From: Actinacidiphila cocklensis
GTDB taxonomy: Bacteria; Actinomycetota; Actinomycetes; Streptomycetales; Streptomycetaceae
Direction: 5' to 3'
DNA: 51,311 nt
NCBI RefSeq assembly: GCF_907177275.1
Contig: NZ_CAJSLV010000079.1
Coordinates: 1-51,311, forward strand
Within the stretch, counting starts at the first letter, position 1, and the number at the start of each line of letters is the position of its first letter. The notes beneath the pieces are model-generated. The model did no database searches, was not told the origin of the DNA, and saw only the letters and a list, made by a program, of their open reading frames with translations. Below are positions 6,511 to 14,666 of this stretch, in pieces. A program made the translations under genes and the position numbers.

Positions 6511-9347
6511 CCACCGCAAGCCCGGAACGGACCGGGCAGGAGGCCGGCGGCAGCGAGTCCTTCGACGCGCTGCGCGCAGAACTGCAGCAGGCGGCAACCG
6601 AGTTCGCCGACGGCCCGGACGCCCTCGAAGGCATCCTGCGCGGCATCGTGGACGACGTCGACCGGGCGGTGCGCGAACCGCTGGAGATCTTCCCGGTCTG
6701 CCACCACTCGCCCGCCTCGGCCGTCGCGATGGCCCGGCGGCTGCGCGAGAAGCAGCCGAAGACGGTCTACCTGGAGCTGTGCGAGGACATGGCGCCGCTG
6801 CTGACCGAGCTGCGCAACTGCCGGCTCCCGGTGGCGGTCCAGGCCTTCGCCGGCGACATCGACGGCTTCCCGCCGGAATGGGCGCCGCTGTCGGTCGTCG
6901 CGCCGATCACCGAGGCGTCGGCCGAATACCAGGCGATCGCCTACGCGTTGGACACCCCCGGTGTCGAACTGGTCCTGGTCGACCGCTCCAGCGACCACGT
7001 CTTCCAGTGGCAGGCCCGCGACGAGCGGCCCGCGGGACCGGCAGGACCCGACGCCGGCCCGGGCGCCGCACCCGCCGAGGAGGAGGCCGCGCTGCACGGC
7101 GACGCGGTCGGCGTCGAGATCGGCGACCTGCGGCCGCGCTTCGCCGAGCTGGAGGAGCACCTGCTGCGGCACGGCAGGGTGCGGCACTGGTCGGAGTGGT
7201 GGCACCAGTACGTGGAACTGCCGCTCGGCGACAGCGACCACGACACGTACCGCCAGGTCATGCTGCTGATCGGCAGCCTCTTCCGGCGGCTGGCGCCCGG
7301 TGACGCCGAGCGCGTCACGGTCGACGAGGACCGCGAGCGGTACATGTGGACCCGGATGCGCGAGCACCTGGCCGCCTCCGGCACCGACCCCGCGGACTGC
7401 CTCTACGTCTGCGGCGCCTTCCACGCGGCAAGCCGGGTCGCGGAGTTCGGCATCGACGGCACCGACACCTTCGAGATCACCCCCCGCAGCGCCAGCAGCT
7501 GGCAGTACGGCCTGATCCCGTCGAGCCACACGGCGATCGAGGCGCAGTTCGGCCTCGCCTCGGGGTCGGTGTCGATCGCCGCGACCCAGTGGGCGAAGAA
7601 CCTCAGGCGCACCCGGGTGCAGCCCTTCCGGCTCGCCGGGCAGGCGGGCGCGAAGAAGCCCGCCAAGCGGGCCGCGGCGGCCGCCCCGGCGCCCGCCGCG
7701 GCCGGCGGCGTCCCCGCCGACCGGCTCACCGGCTTCCTCCAGCGCCCGCCGGTGCTCGACCGGCTCGACGAGGCCGAACTGCTCGGCTGGTCCGTCGACA
7801 TCGTGCGGGCCGCCAGAAAGGCCGGCTACCTCGCCTCCACCGCCGACGCCATCGCGGTCTTCGAGACGTCGATCCTGCTGGCGGGCATGCGCGACCGGGC
7901 CAGGCCCACGCCGTACGACTTCCAGGACGCGGCGGTCACCTGCATCGAGAAGGACGCCGTGCCGGGCCGGCGGGACGTACGCCGCCTGGTGGAGATCATG
8001 ATGGGCGGCGACCGGATCGGGCAGGTCGGCTACGAGGCGCTGCCGCCGCTGGCCCGGGACGTGTACGACCGGCTCGCGCCGCTCGGCCTGCGGCTCCAGC
8101 AGCGCGGGGTGCAGCGGGCGCTGCTGGACATGTCCGCCCGGCCCGAACTGGGCGCCTGCTCCGACGTGCTGTGGATCCTGCGCCACCTGATGCCGCACGG
8201 CACCGCACGGCCGATCATGGGCGAGCGTCGGCTGGGGGAGCGCCCCATCCAGGAGTCCTGGGACGTGGCGCTGGGCACCCACCAGCGGGCACTGGTCGAG
8301 CTGGGCTACGAGGGCGTCAGCATCGAGCAGGTGCTCGAACAGCGGCTGCGGCGCACGGCGTACGACCCGAAGGCGACCACCGCGACGGTGCTGCAGGCCG
8401 TCGAGGACGCCACGCTGTATCTGCGCAGCCGCCGGCTCGCCGACGAGCTGGGGCAGCGCGCACTGGAGGTGCTGGCGACCGAGCGCAGCGTCGACGGCGC
8501 GCCCGAGGTGCTACGCCGGGTGCGCCGGCTGCTCGCGTACTACCGGACCGCGGAACCGGTGCTGCCGGCCTGGATCGAGTCCTTCGTCACGACCGGCTAC
8601 GCGCACTACTGCACCCTGTTGCCGACCGCGTTCACCGACGAGGACGCCACCGTCGCGCAGGTCGCCGCGATGCTGGGCTTCCTGTTCAGCATGGAGGGCC
8701 TGGCGCTGTCACTGGGCTGCGACCGCACCCAGCTGGAGCTGGCGTTCGCGCAGTCGCACCCGCAGGAGCCGGCCAGGGTGGCGCTGCTGTGGGCGGCCCG
8801 GGTGCAGCTCGGGCAGCTGACCCGGGCGGATCTGCGGACCCGCTGCGACGAGCTGCTGGGCAACCCCCTGGTGGTGCCGGCCTATCCGCGCTATCTGAGC
8901 GGGTTCCTGCACGCGCTCGAACCGGTGCCGCAGCTGGTGGACTTCGTGGTGGAGCTGGTCTCCAGCGCGTTCGCCCGGCTGCCCGACCCGGTGCTGCTGC
9001 CGTGGCTGCCCACGCTGATCAGCACCCTGCGGGCCGGCGGCGCGGACCTGGCACCGCTGCTGATCCGGGAGGCGGGGCGGATCTTCCCCGGGCGGCTCGC
9101 GGACCTCGACGCGTGGGTGCCGCCGTGGCTGGAGGGCGGCGAGCCGGCCCTCCTGCCGCGGCCGGCGGCTGCCGGGGCAGGCGGCGCGGTCTTGCTGGCC
9201 GAGCACCCGGCGGCCTGCGACGCGCTGGCGGAGCTGCTGGGCTGCGAGGGCGGCTGGGCGGCGCCCGGCACCAACGGGCGGGGTGTGGCGCTGGCCGGGC
9301 GGCACCCGGACACGGCGGCGGCACTGGAGGCCCTGCTGACCGGGTGA
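6507..9347 (+). CDS. DUF5682 family protein (YehM-like)
   Basis: 946 residues from GTG 6507, which overlaps the ATPase stop by four bases. The N-terminal domain carries the hallmark VCHHSPASA and VYLELCEDM motifs of DUF5682, a family found beside MoxR and VWA genes. An Ala/Pro-rich linker near residues 385-405 joins it to a long, mostly helical C-terminal part ending in a domain with LLGCEGGW. No signal peptide or membrane span is seen. The biochemical activity is not established; the HH pair and nearby acidic residues could form a metal site (inference). Last gene of the operon, followed by a strong hairpin. Confidence 0.85.
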   Translation: MTTASPERTGQEAGGSESFDALRAELQQAATEFADGPDALEGILRGIVDDVDRAVREPLEIFPVCHHSPASAVAMARRLREKQPKTVYLELCEDMAPLLTELRNCRLPVAVQAFAGDIDGFPPEWAPLSVVAPITEASAEYQAIAYALDTPGVELVLVDRSSDHVFQWQARDERPAGPAGPDAGPGAAPAEEEAALHGDAVGVEIGDLRPRFAELEEHLLRHGRVRHWSEWWHQYVELPLGDSDHDTYRQVMLLIGSLFRRLAPGDAERVTVDEDRERYMWTRMREHLAASGTDPADCLYVCGAFHAASRVAEFGIDGTDTFEITPRSASSWQYGLIPSSHTAIEAQFGLASGSVSIAATQWAKNLRRTRVQPFRLAGQAGAKKPAKRAAAAAPAPAAAGGVPADRLTGFLQRPPVLDRLDEAELLGWSVDIVRAARKAGYLASTADAIAVFETSILLAGMRDRARPTPYDFQDAAVTCIEKDAVPGRRDVRRLVEIMMGGDRIGQVGYEALPPLARDVYDRLAPLGLRLQQRGVQRALLDMSARPELGACSDVLWILRHLMPHGTARPIMGERRLGERPIQESWDVALGTHQRALVELGYEGVSIEQVLEQRLRRTAYDPKATTATVLQAVEDATLYLRSRRLADELGQRALEVLATERSVDGAPEVLRRVRRLLAYYRTAEPVLPAWIESFVTTGYAHYCTLLPTAFTDEDATVAQVAAMLGFLFSMEGLALSLGCDRTQLELAFAQSHPQEPARVALLWAARVQLGQLTRADLRTRCDELLGNPLVVPAYPRYLSGFLHALEPVPQLVDFVVELVSSAFARLPDPVLLPWLPTLISTLRAGGADLAPLLIREAGRIFPGRLADLDAWVPPWLEGGEPALLPRPAAAGAGGAVLLAEHPAACDALAELLGCEGGWAAPGTNGRGVALAGRHPDTAAALEALLTG

Positions 9348-9371
9348 CGCGGTGGCGGGGCGCGGGGTGGT

Positions 9372-9410
9372 GGCGGGGCGGCCGGATGACGGGTGACCGG
9401 CCGCCCCGCC
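9372..9410 (+). terminator. Hairpin terminator after the DUF5682 operon
   Basis: Perfect 14-bp stem GGCGGGGCGGCCGG (9372-9385) with its complement at 9397-9410 around an 11-nt loop, 25 bp after the DUF5682 stop. There is no U-tract, as is usual in streptomycetes. Confidence 0.7.
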
Positions 9411-9467
9411 GGCCCCGGCGGCGGGCACAGGGGCGGGGTGTACGGTCCGGCGGGACCGGCGCAATTA

Positions 9468-9483
9468 TGGGAGAGCGCTCCCC
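9468..9483. promoter_or_regulatory. CebR-like palindromic box upstream of ROK gene
   Basis: TGGGAGAGCGCTCCCC. The inner dyad GGAGCGCTCC is extended asymmetrically. It is close to the Streptomyces CebR operator TGGGAGCGCTCCCA and nearly identical to the second box before the GH6 gene (15724-15737). It may place the ROK gene under cello-oligosaccharide control; this is an inference from sequence only. Confidence 0.5.
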
Positions 9484-9508
9484 GAAGGGCGGCGGGAAAG
9501 CCGCGATC

Positions 9509-9523
9509 TGGCACTATGTGCCA
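9509..9523. promoter_or_regulatory. 15-bp palindrome, possible ROK operator
   Basis: TGGCAC-TAT-GTGCCA, a perfect 6-bp inverted repeat with a 3-nt centre, 126 bp upstream of the ROK start codon. It could be an autoregulatory operator. No second copy was noticed in the window. Confidence 0.4.
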
Positions 9524-9648
9524 TGTCGTCGCGATTCCCGGGGGGTGCCGTGCAGCCGAACGGCACGCCGGTTCCGACCGGCCGGGTCCCGCGCCAGGAC
9601 CGGCGGTCCCCGCGGACCGCAGGGACCGAGATCATGAGGGGGAGCCCG

Positions 9649-10860
9649 GTGACGCGCGAGGTGGGCCGGACGACGAGGGACCTGCGTCGGCACAATCGCA
9701 CCTCCGTGCTGACCAGGCTCTACCTGCACGGCCCCGCCAGCCGCTTCGACCTGATGAAGGCCACCGGGCTCAGCTCGGCGACGGTGAGCAACGTCGTCAC
9801 CGACCTGGTCGCCGACGGCCTGGTCGCGGAGGCGGGACTGCTGGACTCCGACGGCGGCAGGCCCCGCACGCTGCTCGAAGTGCGCCCCGGATACGCCCAG
9901 GTGGTCGGGGTCGACATCGGCGAGACGCACGTCCAGGTCGGCCTGTTCGACTGGACCCTGGACACCGTCGCCACCGCGACCTATCCGATGGACGAGGGCC
10001 GCCCCGACCCCGCGGTGCTCGCCGAACTGGTGCGGGCCGGCATCGAGGAGGTCACCGCGAAGGCGGGCGCCGACCCTGCCGCGCTGCTCGGCGTCGGCGT
10101 CGGGGTGCCCGGTGCCGTCCTGCCCGACGGGCTGGTGCACGCGCCGACCCTGGGCTGGTCCGACGTCCCCTTCGACATGCTGCTGCGCCCCCATGTGCCG
10201 GCGCCCCTGCACCTGGACAACTGCGCCCGCACCCTGGGTCAGGCCGAGATGTGGCGGGGCGCGGGCCGCGGCGCCCAGCGGGCCATCGTCGGCCTGCTCG
10301 CGGTCGGCGTCGGCGCTGCGGTCGCCACCGGCTCGCCCGGCGGGGTGACCAGTACCACCAGCGAGTGGGGCCACACCGTGGTGGAGGCCGGCGGAGCGCT
10401 CTGCCGGTGCGGCTCGCACGGCTGCCTTGAGGCCTACGTCGGCGCGGACGCGATCCTGGAGCGCTACGGGCGGCTGGCCGGACTGCCGGCGCCCGCCGGC
10501 TCCGGCCGCAGGTCCGGCAGGGGCGCCGACACCGAGGCGCGGCTGGCCGCGCTCGTCGCCGAATCGGGCCGGCCGGGTCCCGCGGCCGACACGGTCCGCG
10601 CCACCGCGGAGTACCTCGGCATCGGGATCGCCAACCTGATCAATCTGCTCGGCCCGGACCGGGTCATCCTGTCCGGCTGGGTCAGTGCCGCCATGGGTCC
10701 CGCGATGCTGCCGGCGGTGCGCGACGCGACGCGCCGGCACACCCTGGACTACCTGGGCGAGCGCACGGTGCTCGAACTGGGCCGGCTCGGCCCCGAGCAG
10801 GTCGCCCTGGGGGCGGCCACCCTGCCCGTGCACGGGCTGCTGACGGCCGGCGGCCGCTGA
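9649..10860 (+). CDS. ROK family transcriptional repressor (NagC/XylR type)
   Basis: 403 residues from GTG 9649, chosen for the GAGGGGGAG ribosome-binding site just upstream; in-frame starts at 9523 and 9634 lack one. The N-terminal winged helix reads RRHNRTSVLTRLYLHG and ATGLSSATVSNVV. The ROK sugar-kinase-like domain follows, with VVGVDIGETHVQVG and the zinc signature CRCGSHGCLEAYVG. ROK repressors bind a sugar or sugar phosphate and release DNA. The aldehyde dehydrogenase-ABC sugar transporter operon starts 130 bp downstream, on the same strand and behind two inverted repeats, so it is the likely target. Confidence 0.9.
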   Translation: MTREVGRTTRDLRRHNRTSVLTRLYLHGPASRFDLMKATGLSSATVSNVVTDLVADGLVAEAGLLDSDGGRPRTLLEVRPGYAQVVGVDIGETHVQVGLFDWTLDTVATATYPMDEGRPDPAVLAELVRAGIEEVTAKAGADPAALLGVGVGVPGAVLPDGLVHAPTLGWSDVPFDMLLRPHVPAPLHLDNCARTLGQAEMWRGAGRGAQRAIVGLLAVGVGAAVATGSPGGVTSTTSEWGHTVVEAGGALCRCGSHGCLEAYVGADAILERYGRLAGLPAPAGSGRRSGRGADTEARLAALVAESGRPGPAADTVRATAEYLGIGIANLINLLGPDRVILSGWVSAAMGPAMLPAVRDATRRHTLDYLGERTVLELGRLGPEQVALGAATLPVHGLLTAGGR

Positions 10861-10878
10861 GCGCGCGGGTCCACGGGA

Positions 10879-10903
10879 CCTGACGGAAATTTGTTTCGTC
10901 AGG
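10879..10903. promoter_or_regulatory. Inverted repeat operator upstream of ALDH-ABC operon
   Basis: CCTGACG (10879-10885) and CGTCAGG (10897-10903), a perfect 7-bp inverted repeat. The A/T-rich 11-nt centre (GGAAATTTGTTT region) adds partial symmetry, AAA against TTT. It ends 4 bp before the -35 hexamer of the downstream promoter. Likely regulator: the adjacent ROK protein (inference). It could alternatively serve as a weak terminator of the ROK gene. Confidence 0.5.
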
Positions 10904-10907
10904 ACCG

Positions 10908-10940
10908 TTGACCCCCCATCGGCTTCTACTTAGTTTAAGT
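10908..10940 (+). promoter_or_regulatory. Promoter of ALDH-ABC operon with palindromic -10
   Basis: TTGACC (10908-10913), 17 bp, TAGTTT (10931-10936) give a good vegetative-type promoter. The -10 lies inside ACTTA-GTT-TAAGT (10928-10940), a perfect inverted repeat, so a repressor bound there would block RNA polymerase. Confidence 0.65.
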
Positions 10941-10989
10941 CCCGGAAAAAGCGGCAGCAGCCGCCACCCTCCCGCACCCTGGAGCACGT

Positions 10990-12426
10990 ATGCCCTCCCA
11001 ACCCGGCGACGGCCGGCTGTACATCGACGGCGCCTTCGTGCCCGCCGCCTCCGGACGCACCGGAGTCGTCGAGGAGAAGGCGACCGGCAAGCCGATCGGC
11101 AGCTACGCGCTCGGCTCGGCCGCCGACATCGACCGGGCGGTCGCCGCCGCCCGGGCCGCACAGCCCGGTTGGGGAGCGCTCTCCGCACCGGAACGGGCCG
11201 GCTACCTGCGCGCCTTCTGCGGATACCTGGAGGCGCACTACGGCGAGCTGGTCGAGCAGAGCATGCGCGAGACCGGCGGGGTGCGGGCCAAGGCCGAGGA
11301 CGAGGTCGGCACCAGCATCAAGCAGCTCGCGCTGTCCGCCGTCCAGGTCAGCGAGAACGCCGGCGACATCCTGCCGCCGTACAAAGCCGGCAAGCTCTCG
11401 CTGTCGCGGGCGGTGCCGCTGGGCGTGCTGGGCCTCATCACCCCCTGGAACTACCCGATGAACCTGGCGATGCGCGCCCTGGCGCCCGGGCTGGCCTTCG
11501 GCAACACCGTGGTGCTCAAGCCCGCCGAGCTGACCCCGGTGATCGGCGGCCAGGTGCTCGCCGCCGCCGCCGACCACGCGGGCCTGCCGCCCGGCGTGCT
11601 CAACGTCGTCACCGGCGACGGCCCCGACGCCGGCTGGCCGCTGGCCCGCCACCAGGGCCTGGACATGCTGGACTTCACCGGGTCGCGCGAGGTGGGTCTG
11701 GCCATCGACCGCGCCGCGGCGGGCGAGTTGCGCGACATCCGGCTCGAACTCGGCGGCAGCAACGCCTTCGTGGTCCTCGATGACGCCGACGTCGAACTCG
11801 CCGCGAACTGCGCGATGATCGCCTCCCTGGAATTCCAGGGCCAGACCTGCATCAGCGCCAGCCGGCACATCGTGCAGCGCGCGGTGGCCGACGACTACCT
11901 CGACGCCCTGACCCGGCGGGCCGCGGCCCTCACCGTCGGCGACCCCTTCGATCCCGGAACCGCGCTCGGCCCGCTGATCAGCGCCGCCCAGCGGGACCGG
12001 GTGCACCGCACCATTGTCGAACCCTCGCTGGCGATGGGCGCCCGACTGGTCACCGGCGGCACCTACGACGGGCTGTTCTACCGGCCCACCGTGCTCGCCG
12101 GCGTCACACCCGAGATGCCCGCCTTCCGCGAGGAGATCTTCGGGCCGGTCATCCCGGTCACCGTCGTCGACACCCAGGCGGAGGCCGTCGCGCTGACCAA
12201 CGGCCTGCCGATGCTGATGAATTCGGTCTTCACCCGCGACCTGATCCGCGGGCTGTCCGTCGCCGAGCAACTGCAGGCCGGCGAGGTGCACGTCAACGAC
12301 GCGCACGCCAGGCACGGCGCCGAGAACCAGATGCCCGGCTTCACCCGGCGCCAGTGGATCGGCCTGCAGCGCACCCCCCTGAACTTCCCGGACTGGGCCA
12401 CCGCGCCCGCCACGCAAGAGAGCTGA
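10990..12426 (+). CDS. NAD(P)-dependent aldehyde dehydrogenase
   Basis: 478 residues, typical length for the ALDH superfamily. Visible are the cofactor-binding ITPWNYP and VLKPAELTP segments, FTGSREVG, the general base E253 in LELGGSN, and the nucleophile C287 in GQTC. It oxidises an aldehyde to the acid with NAD(P)+. The sequence resembles benzaldehyde/succinate-semialdehyde type enzymes, but the substrate cannot be read. It is the first gene of an operon, 9 bp ahead of a sugar-binding lipoprotein, so it may process an aldehyde released from the imported sugar or aglycone. Confidence 0.92.
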   Translation: MPSQPGDGRLYIDGAFVPAASGRTGVVEEKATGKPIGSYALGSAADIDRAVAAARAAQPGWGALSAPERAGYLRAFCGYLEAHYGELVEQSMRETGGVRAKAEDEVGTSIKQLALSAVQVSENAGDILPPYKAGKLSLSRAVPLGVLGLITPWNYPMNLAMRALAPGLAFGNTVVLKPAELTPVIGGQVLAAAADHAGLPPGVLNVVTGDGPDAGWPLARHQGLDMLDFTGSREVGLAIDRAAAGELRDIRLELGGSNAFVVLDDADVELAANCAMIASLEFQGQTCISASRHIVQRAVADDYLDALTRRAAALTVGDPFDPGTALGPLISAAQRDRVHRTIVEPSLAMGARLVTGGTYDGLFYRPTVLAGVTPEMPAFREEIFGPVIPVTVVDTQAEAVALTNGLPMLMNSVFTRDLIRGLSVAEQLQAGEVHVNDAHARHGAENQMPGFTRRQWIGLQRTPLNFPDWATAPATQES

Positions 12427-12435
12427 GGACAACCC

Positions 12436-13770
12436 ATGAGCGTGCTACCGAGAGGACGGCGCGGTGCCGTCGCCGCCGCGCTGCTGGCGGCCGGGCTGCT
12501 GACCGCGACCGCGGCCTGCGGGGGCGGGAGTTCCGACGACAAGGCCGGCGGTCCGGCCACCGCGAAGAGCAAGGGCAAGGTCACCCTGACGTTCTGGGAC
12601 TGGGACCCGAACATCGACAAGGTGGTGGCGAAGTGGAACAGCAGCCACCCCGACATCCAGGTCAAGCTCTCCAACCCGGCCGGCGGCGACCAGCTGGTCG
12701 CCAAGATGATCACCGCCCACGAGGCGAAGAACGGCCCCGACATCGCCAAGGTCGAGTACCAGTCGCTGCCCGCGCTGGTGTCCAAGGGCGTCGTCGCCGA
12801 CATCACCGACTACACCAAGGACACCGTCACCAAGTACGACGACGCCACCTTGAAGAGCACCGTCTTCCAGGGCAAGGTCTACGGCGTCCCGCAGGACATC
12901 GCCCCGCTGATGTTCTTCTACCGCACCGACCTGTTCACCAAGTACGGCCTGAGCGTGCCCAAGACCTGGGACGAGTTCGCCGCCGAGGCGAAGACCGTAC
13001 GGAGCAAGGCCCCCTCGTCGTACCTGACCAACTTCGACGCCGCCGACCCCGGCTGGTTCACCGGCCTCGCCCAGCAGGCCGGCGCCAACTGGTGGTCCAC
13101 CAGCGGCGACACGTGGAAGGTCGACATCGCCGACGCGCCCACCAAGAAGGTCGCCGGCTACTGGCAGGGCCTGGTCGACGACGGCAGCATCGCCAAGAAC
13201 CCGTCGTTCTCCCCGCAGTGGAACAAGCAGATGAACGACGGCACCCTGCTCAGCTGGATCTCCGGCGCCTGGGCGCCCGCCCAGCTCGGCGGCATCGCGC
13301 CCGCCACCAAGGGCAAGTGGGCGGTGGCGCCGCTGCCGGCCTGGACCGCGGGCGACCTGACCACCGGCATCTGGGGCGGCTCGGCGACCACCGTCACCAC
13401 CGACTCCCAGCACCCCGAGCAGGCAGCCGAGTTCGCGTCATGGCTGAACACCGATGACGCGGCGGTCACCGAGCAGGTCAAGCAGATCAACGTCTACCCG
13501 GCCGCGACCGCGGGCCGTTCACTGCCGGTGCTGCAGGCCGCGCCCGCCTTCTTCCCCAACCAGCCCGACTTCTACGCCGAGGTGAAGAAGGTCGCCCCCG
13601 CGGCCCGCAGCTTCCCGATGTGGGGACCCGACGTCACCGTCACCTTCACCGGCTACACCGACGGCTTCGGCAAGGCCCTGCAGTCCGGCGGCTCCTTCAC
13701 CGGCGCGCTCGACGGCATCCAGAGCGCGACCGTCGCGGACATGAAGAAGCTCGGATTCACGGTCGGCTGA
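12436..13770 (+). CDS. Sugar ABC transporter substrate-binding lipoprotein
   Basis: 444 residues. It has a lipoprotein signal (RRGAV... with TAAC, lipidated C28) and then the extracellular solute-binding family 1 fold with LTFWDWDPNIDKVV, GGDQLVAKM, GPDIAKVEYQSLP and the hinge PQDIAPLMFFYRTDLF. It captures an oligosaccharide and hands it to the two permeases encoded directly downstream. The stop shares a base with the next start (TGATG). The abundant aromatic residues (W, Y, F) in the binding lobe are typical of sugar binders. The ligand is unknown. Confidence 0.92.
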   Translation: MSVLPRGRRGAVAAALLAAGLLTATAACGGGSSDDKAGGPATAKSKGKVTLTFWDWDPNIDKVVAKWNSSHPDIQVKLSNPAGGDQLVAKMITAHEAKNGPDIAKVEYQSLPALVSKGVVADITDYTKDTVTKYDDATLKSTVFQGKVYGVPQDIAPLMFFYRTDLFTKYGLSVPKTWDEFAAEAKTVRSKAPSSYLTNFDAADPGWFTGLAQQAGANWWSTSGDTWKVDIADAPTKKVAGYWQGLVDDGSIAKNPSFSPQWNKQMNDGTLLSWISGAWAPAQLGGIAPATKGKWAVAPLPAWTAGDLTTGIWGGSATTVTTDSQHPEQAAEFASWLNTDDAAVTEQVKQINVYPAATAGRSLPVLQAAPAFFPNQPDFYAEVKKVAPAARSFPMWGPDVTVTFTGYTDGFGKALQSGGSFTGALDGIQSATVADMKKLGFTVG

Positions 13771-14666
13771 TGGCACGCACCACGACGACCGGGCGCAGGA
13801 CCGGCGGATTCCCCTATCTGCTGGTCCTGCCCGCCGTACTGCTCTTCGCCGCCTTCGTGGTGGCCCCCGGCGGCTACGCGCTGCTGCTCAGCTTCCAGCG
13901 CCGCAAGGTCAACGGCGGCCTGCTCGGCGGCGGAACCCACACCGTCTTCGCCGGACTTGCCAACTACCGCGACGTGCTGGGCGATTCCGACCTGTGGTCG
14001 GGTGTGCTGCGGATGCTGGCGCTGGGCGCCGTCACCGTGCCCGCCACCGTCTTGTTCGCCCTGCTCTTCGCGGTGCTGCTCGACCTGGAGCGGACCCGGC
14101 TCAAGCGCTTCACCCGGCTGACGATCTTCCTGCCGTACGCGGTCCCCGGCGTGATCGCCTCGCTGATGTGGGGCTTCCTCTACCTGCCCGCCACCAGCCC
14201 GATCGGCGGCGACCAGGTGGACTTCTTCGGCCAGGTCGCCGTCTACTTCTCGGTCGGCAACGTGGCGGTGTGGGGAGCGGTCGGCTTCAACATGATCGTC
14301 ATCTACACCGCGCTGCGCGCCCTGCCCGCCGAACTCTTCGAGTCCGCCCGCCTCGACGGCGCCTCGGAGCGGCAGATCGTGCTGCGCATCAAGGTGCCGA
14401 TGGTGATGCCCGCCGTCGTGATGTGCACGCTGTTCACCGTGCTCGCCGCACTCCAGGTCTTCAACGAGCCCAACACCCTCAAACCGCTGTCCAACGCGGT
14501 GTCGTCGACCTGGGTGCCGCTGATGAAGATCTACGACGACGCCTTCGGCAACTCCGACATCTACTCGGCGGCCGCCACCTCCGTGGTGCTGACCGCGGCC
14601 GCCCTCACGGTGTCCTTCGTCACCGCCCGCATCGTCCAGTCCCGGGTCCAGCAGGAGGCCGCATGA
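13770..14666 (+). CDS. ABC sugar permease, MalF/UgpA type
   Basis: 298 residues with about six membrane spans, starting LLVLPAVLLFAAFVVAPGGYA. The EAA loop that contacts the ATPase reads SARLDGASERQIVLRIKVP. Start at ATG 13770 overlaps the binding-protein stop; the end overlaps the second permease by ATGA. It forms the membrane channel with the next gene product. No ATPase gene follows; Streptomyces importers of this class commonly share the ATPase MsiK, encoded elsewhere. Confidence 0.92.
   Translation: MARTTTTGRRTGGFPYLLVLPAVLLFAAFVVAPGGYALLLSFQRRKVNGGLLGGGTHTVFAGLANYRDVLGDSDLWSGVLRMLALGAVTVPATVLFALLFAVLLDLERTRLKRFTRLTIFLPYAVPGVIASLMWGFLYLPATSPIGGDQVDFFGQVAVYFSVGNVAVWGAVGFNMIVIYTALRALPAELFESARLDGASERQIVLRIKVPMVMPAVVMCTLFTVLAALQVFNEPNTLKPLSNAVSSTWVPLMKIYDDAFGNSDIYSAAATSVVLTAAALTVSFVTARIVQSRVQQEAA

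Larger units (their letters stand above)
9348..9648. other. Intergenic region before ROK regulator
   Basis: 301 bp. It holds a terminator hairpin (9372-9410), a CebR-like box (9468-9483) and a 15-bp palindrome (9509-9523) ahead of the ROK start. A GTG- or ATG-led extension of the ROK frame through part of this region is possible but has no good ribosome-binding site. Confidence 0.5.

Noticed and set aside
5373..8282. Long minus-strand open frame opposite the MoxR and DUF5682 genes
   Set aside because: Low-complexity translation; the plus strand has Walker A and DUF5682 motifs with linked overlaps.
2007..9347. Calling the operon a known VMAP-type conflict system
   Set aside because: No effector, protease or death-like domain is visible; only the MoxR and VWA parts are shared.
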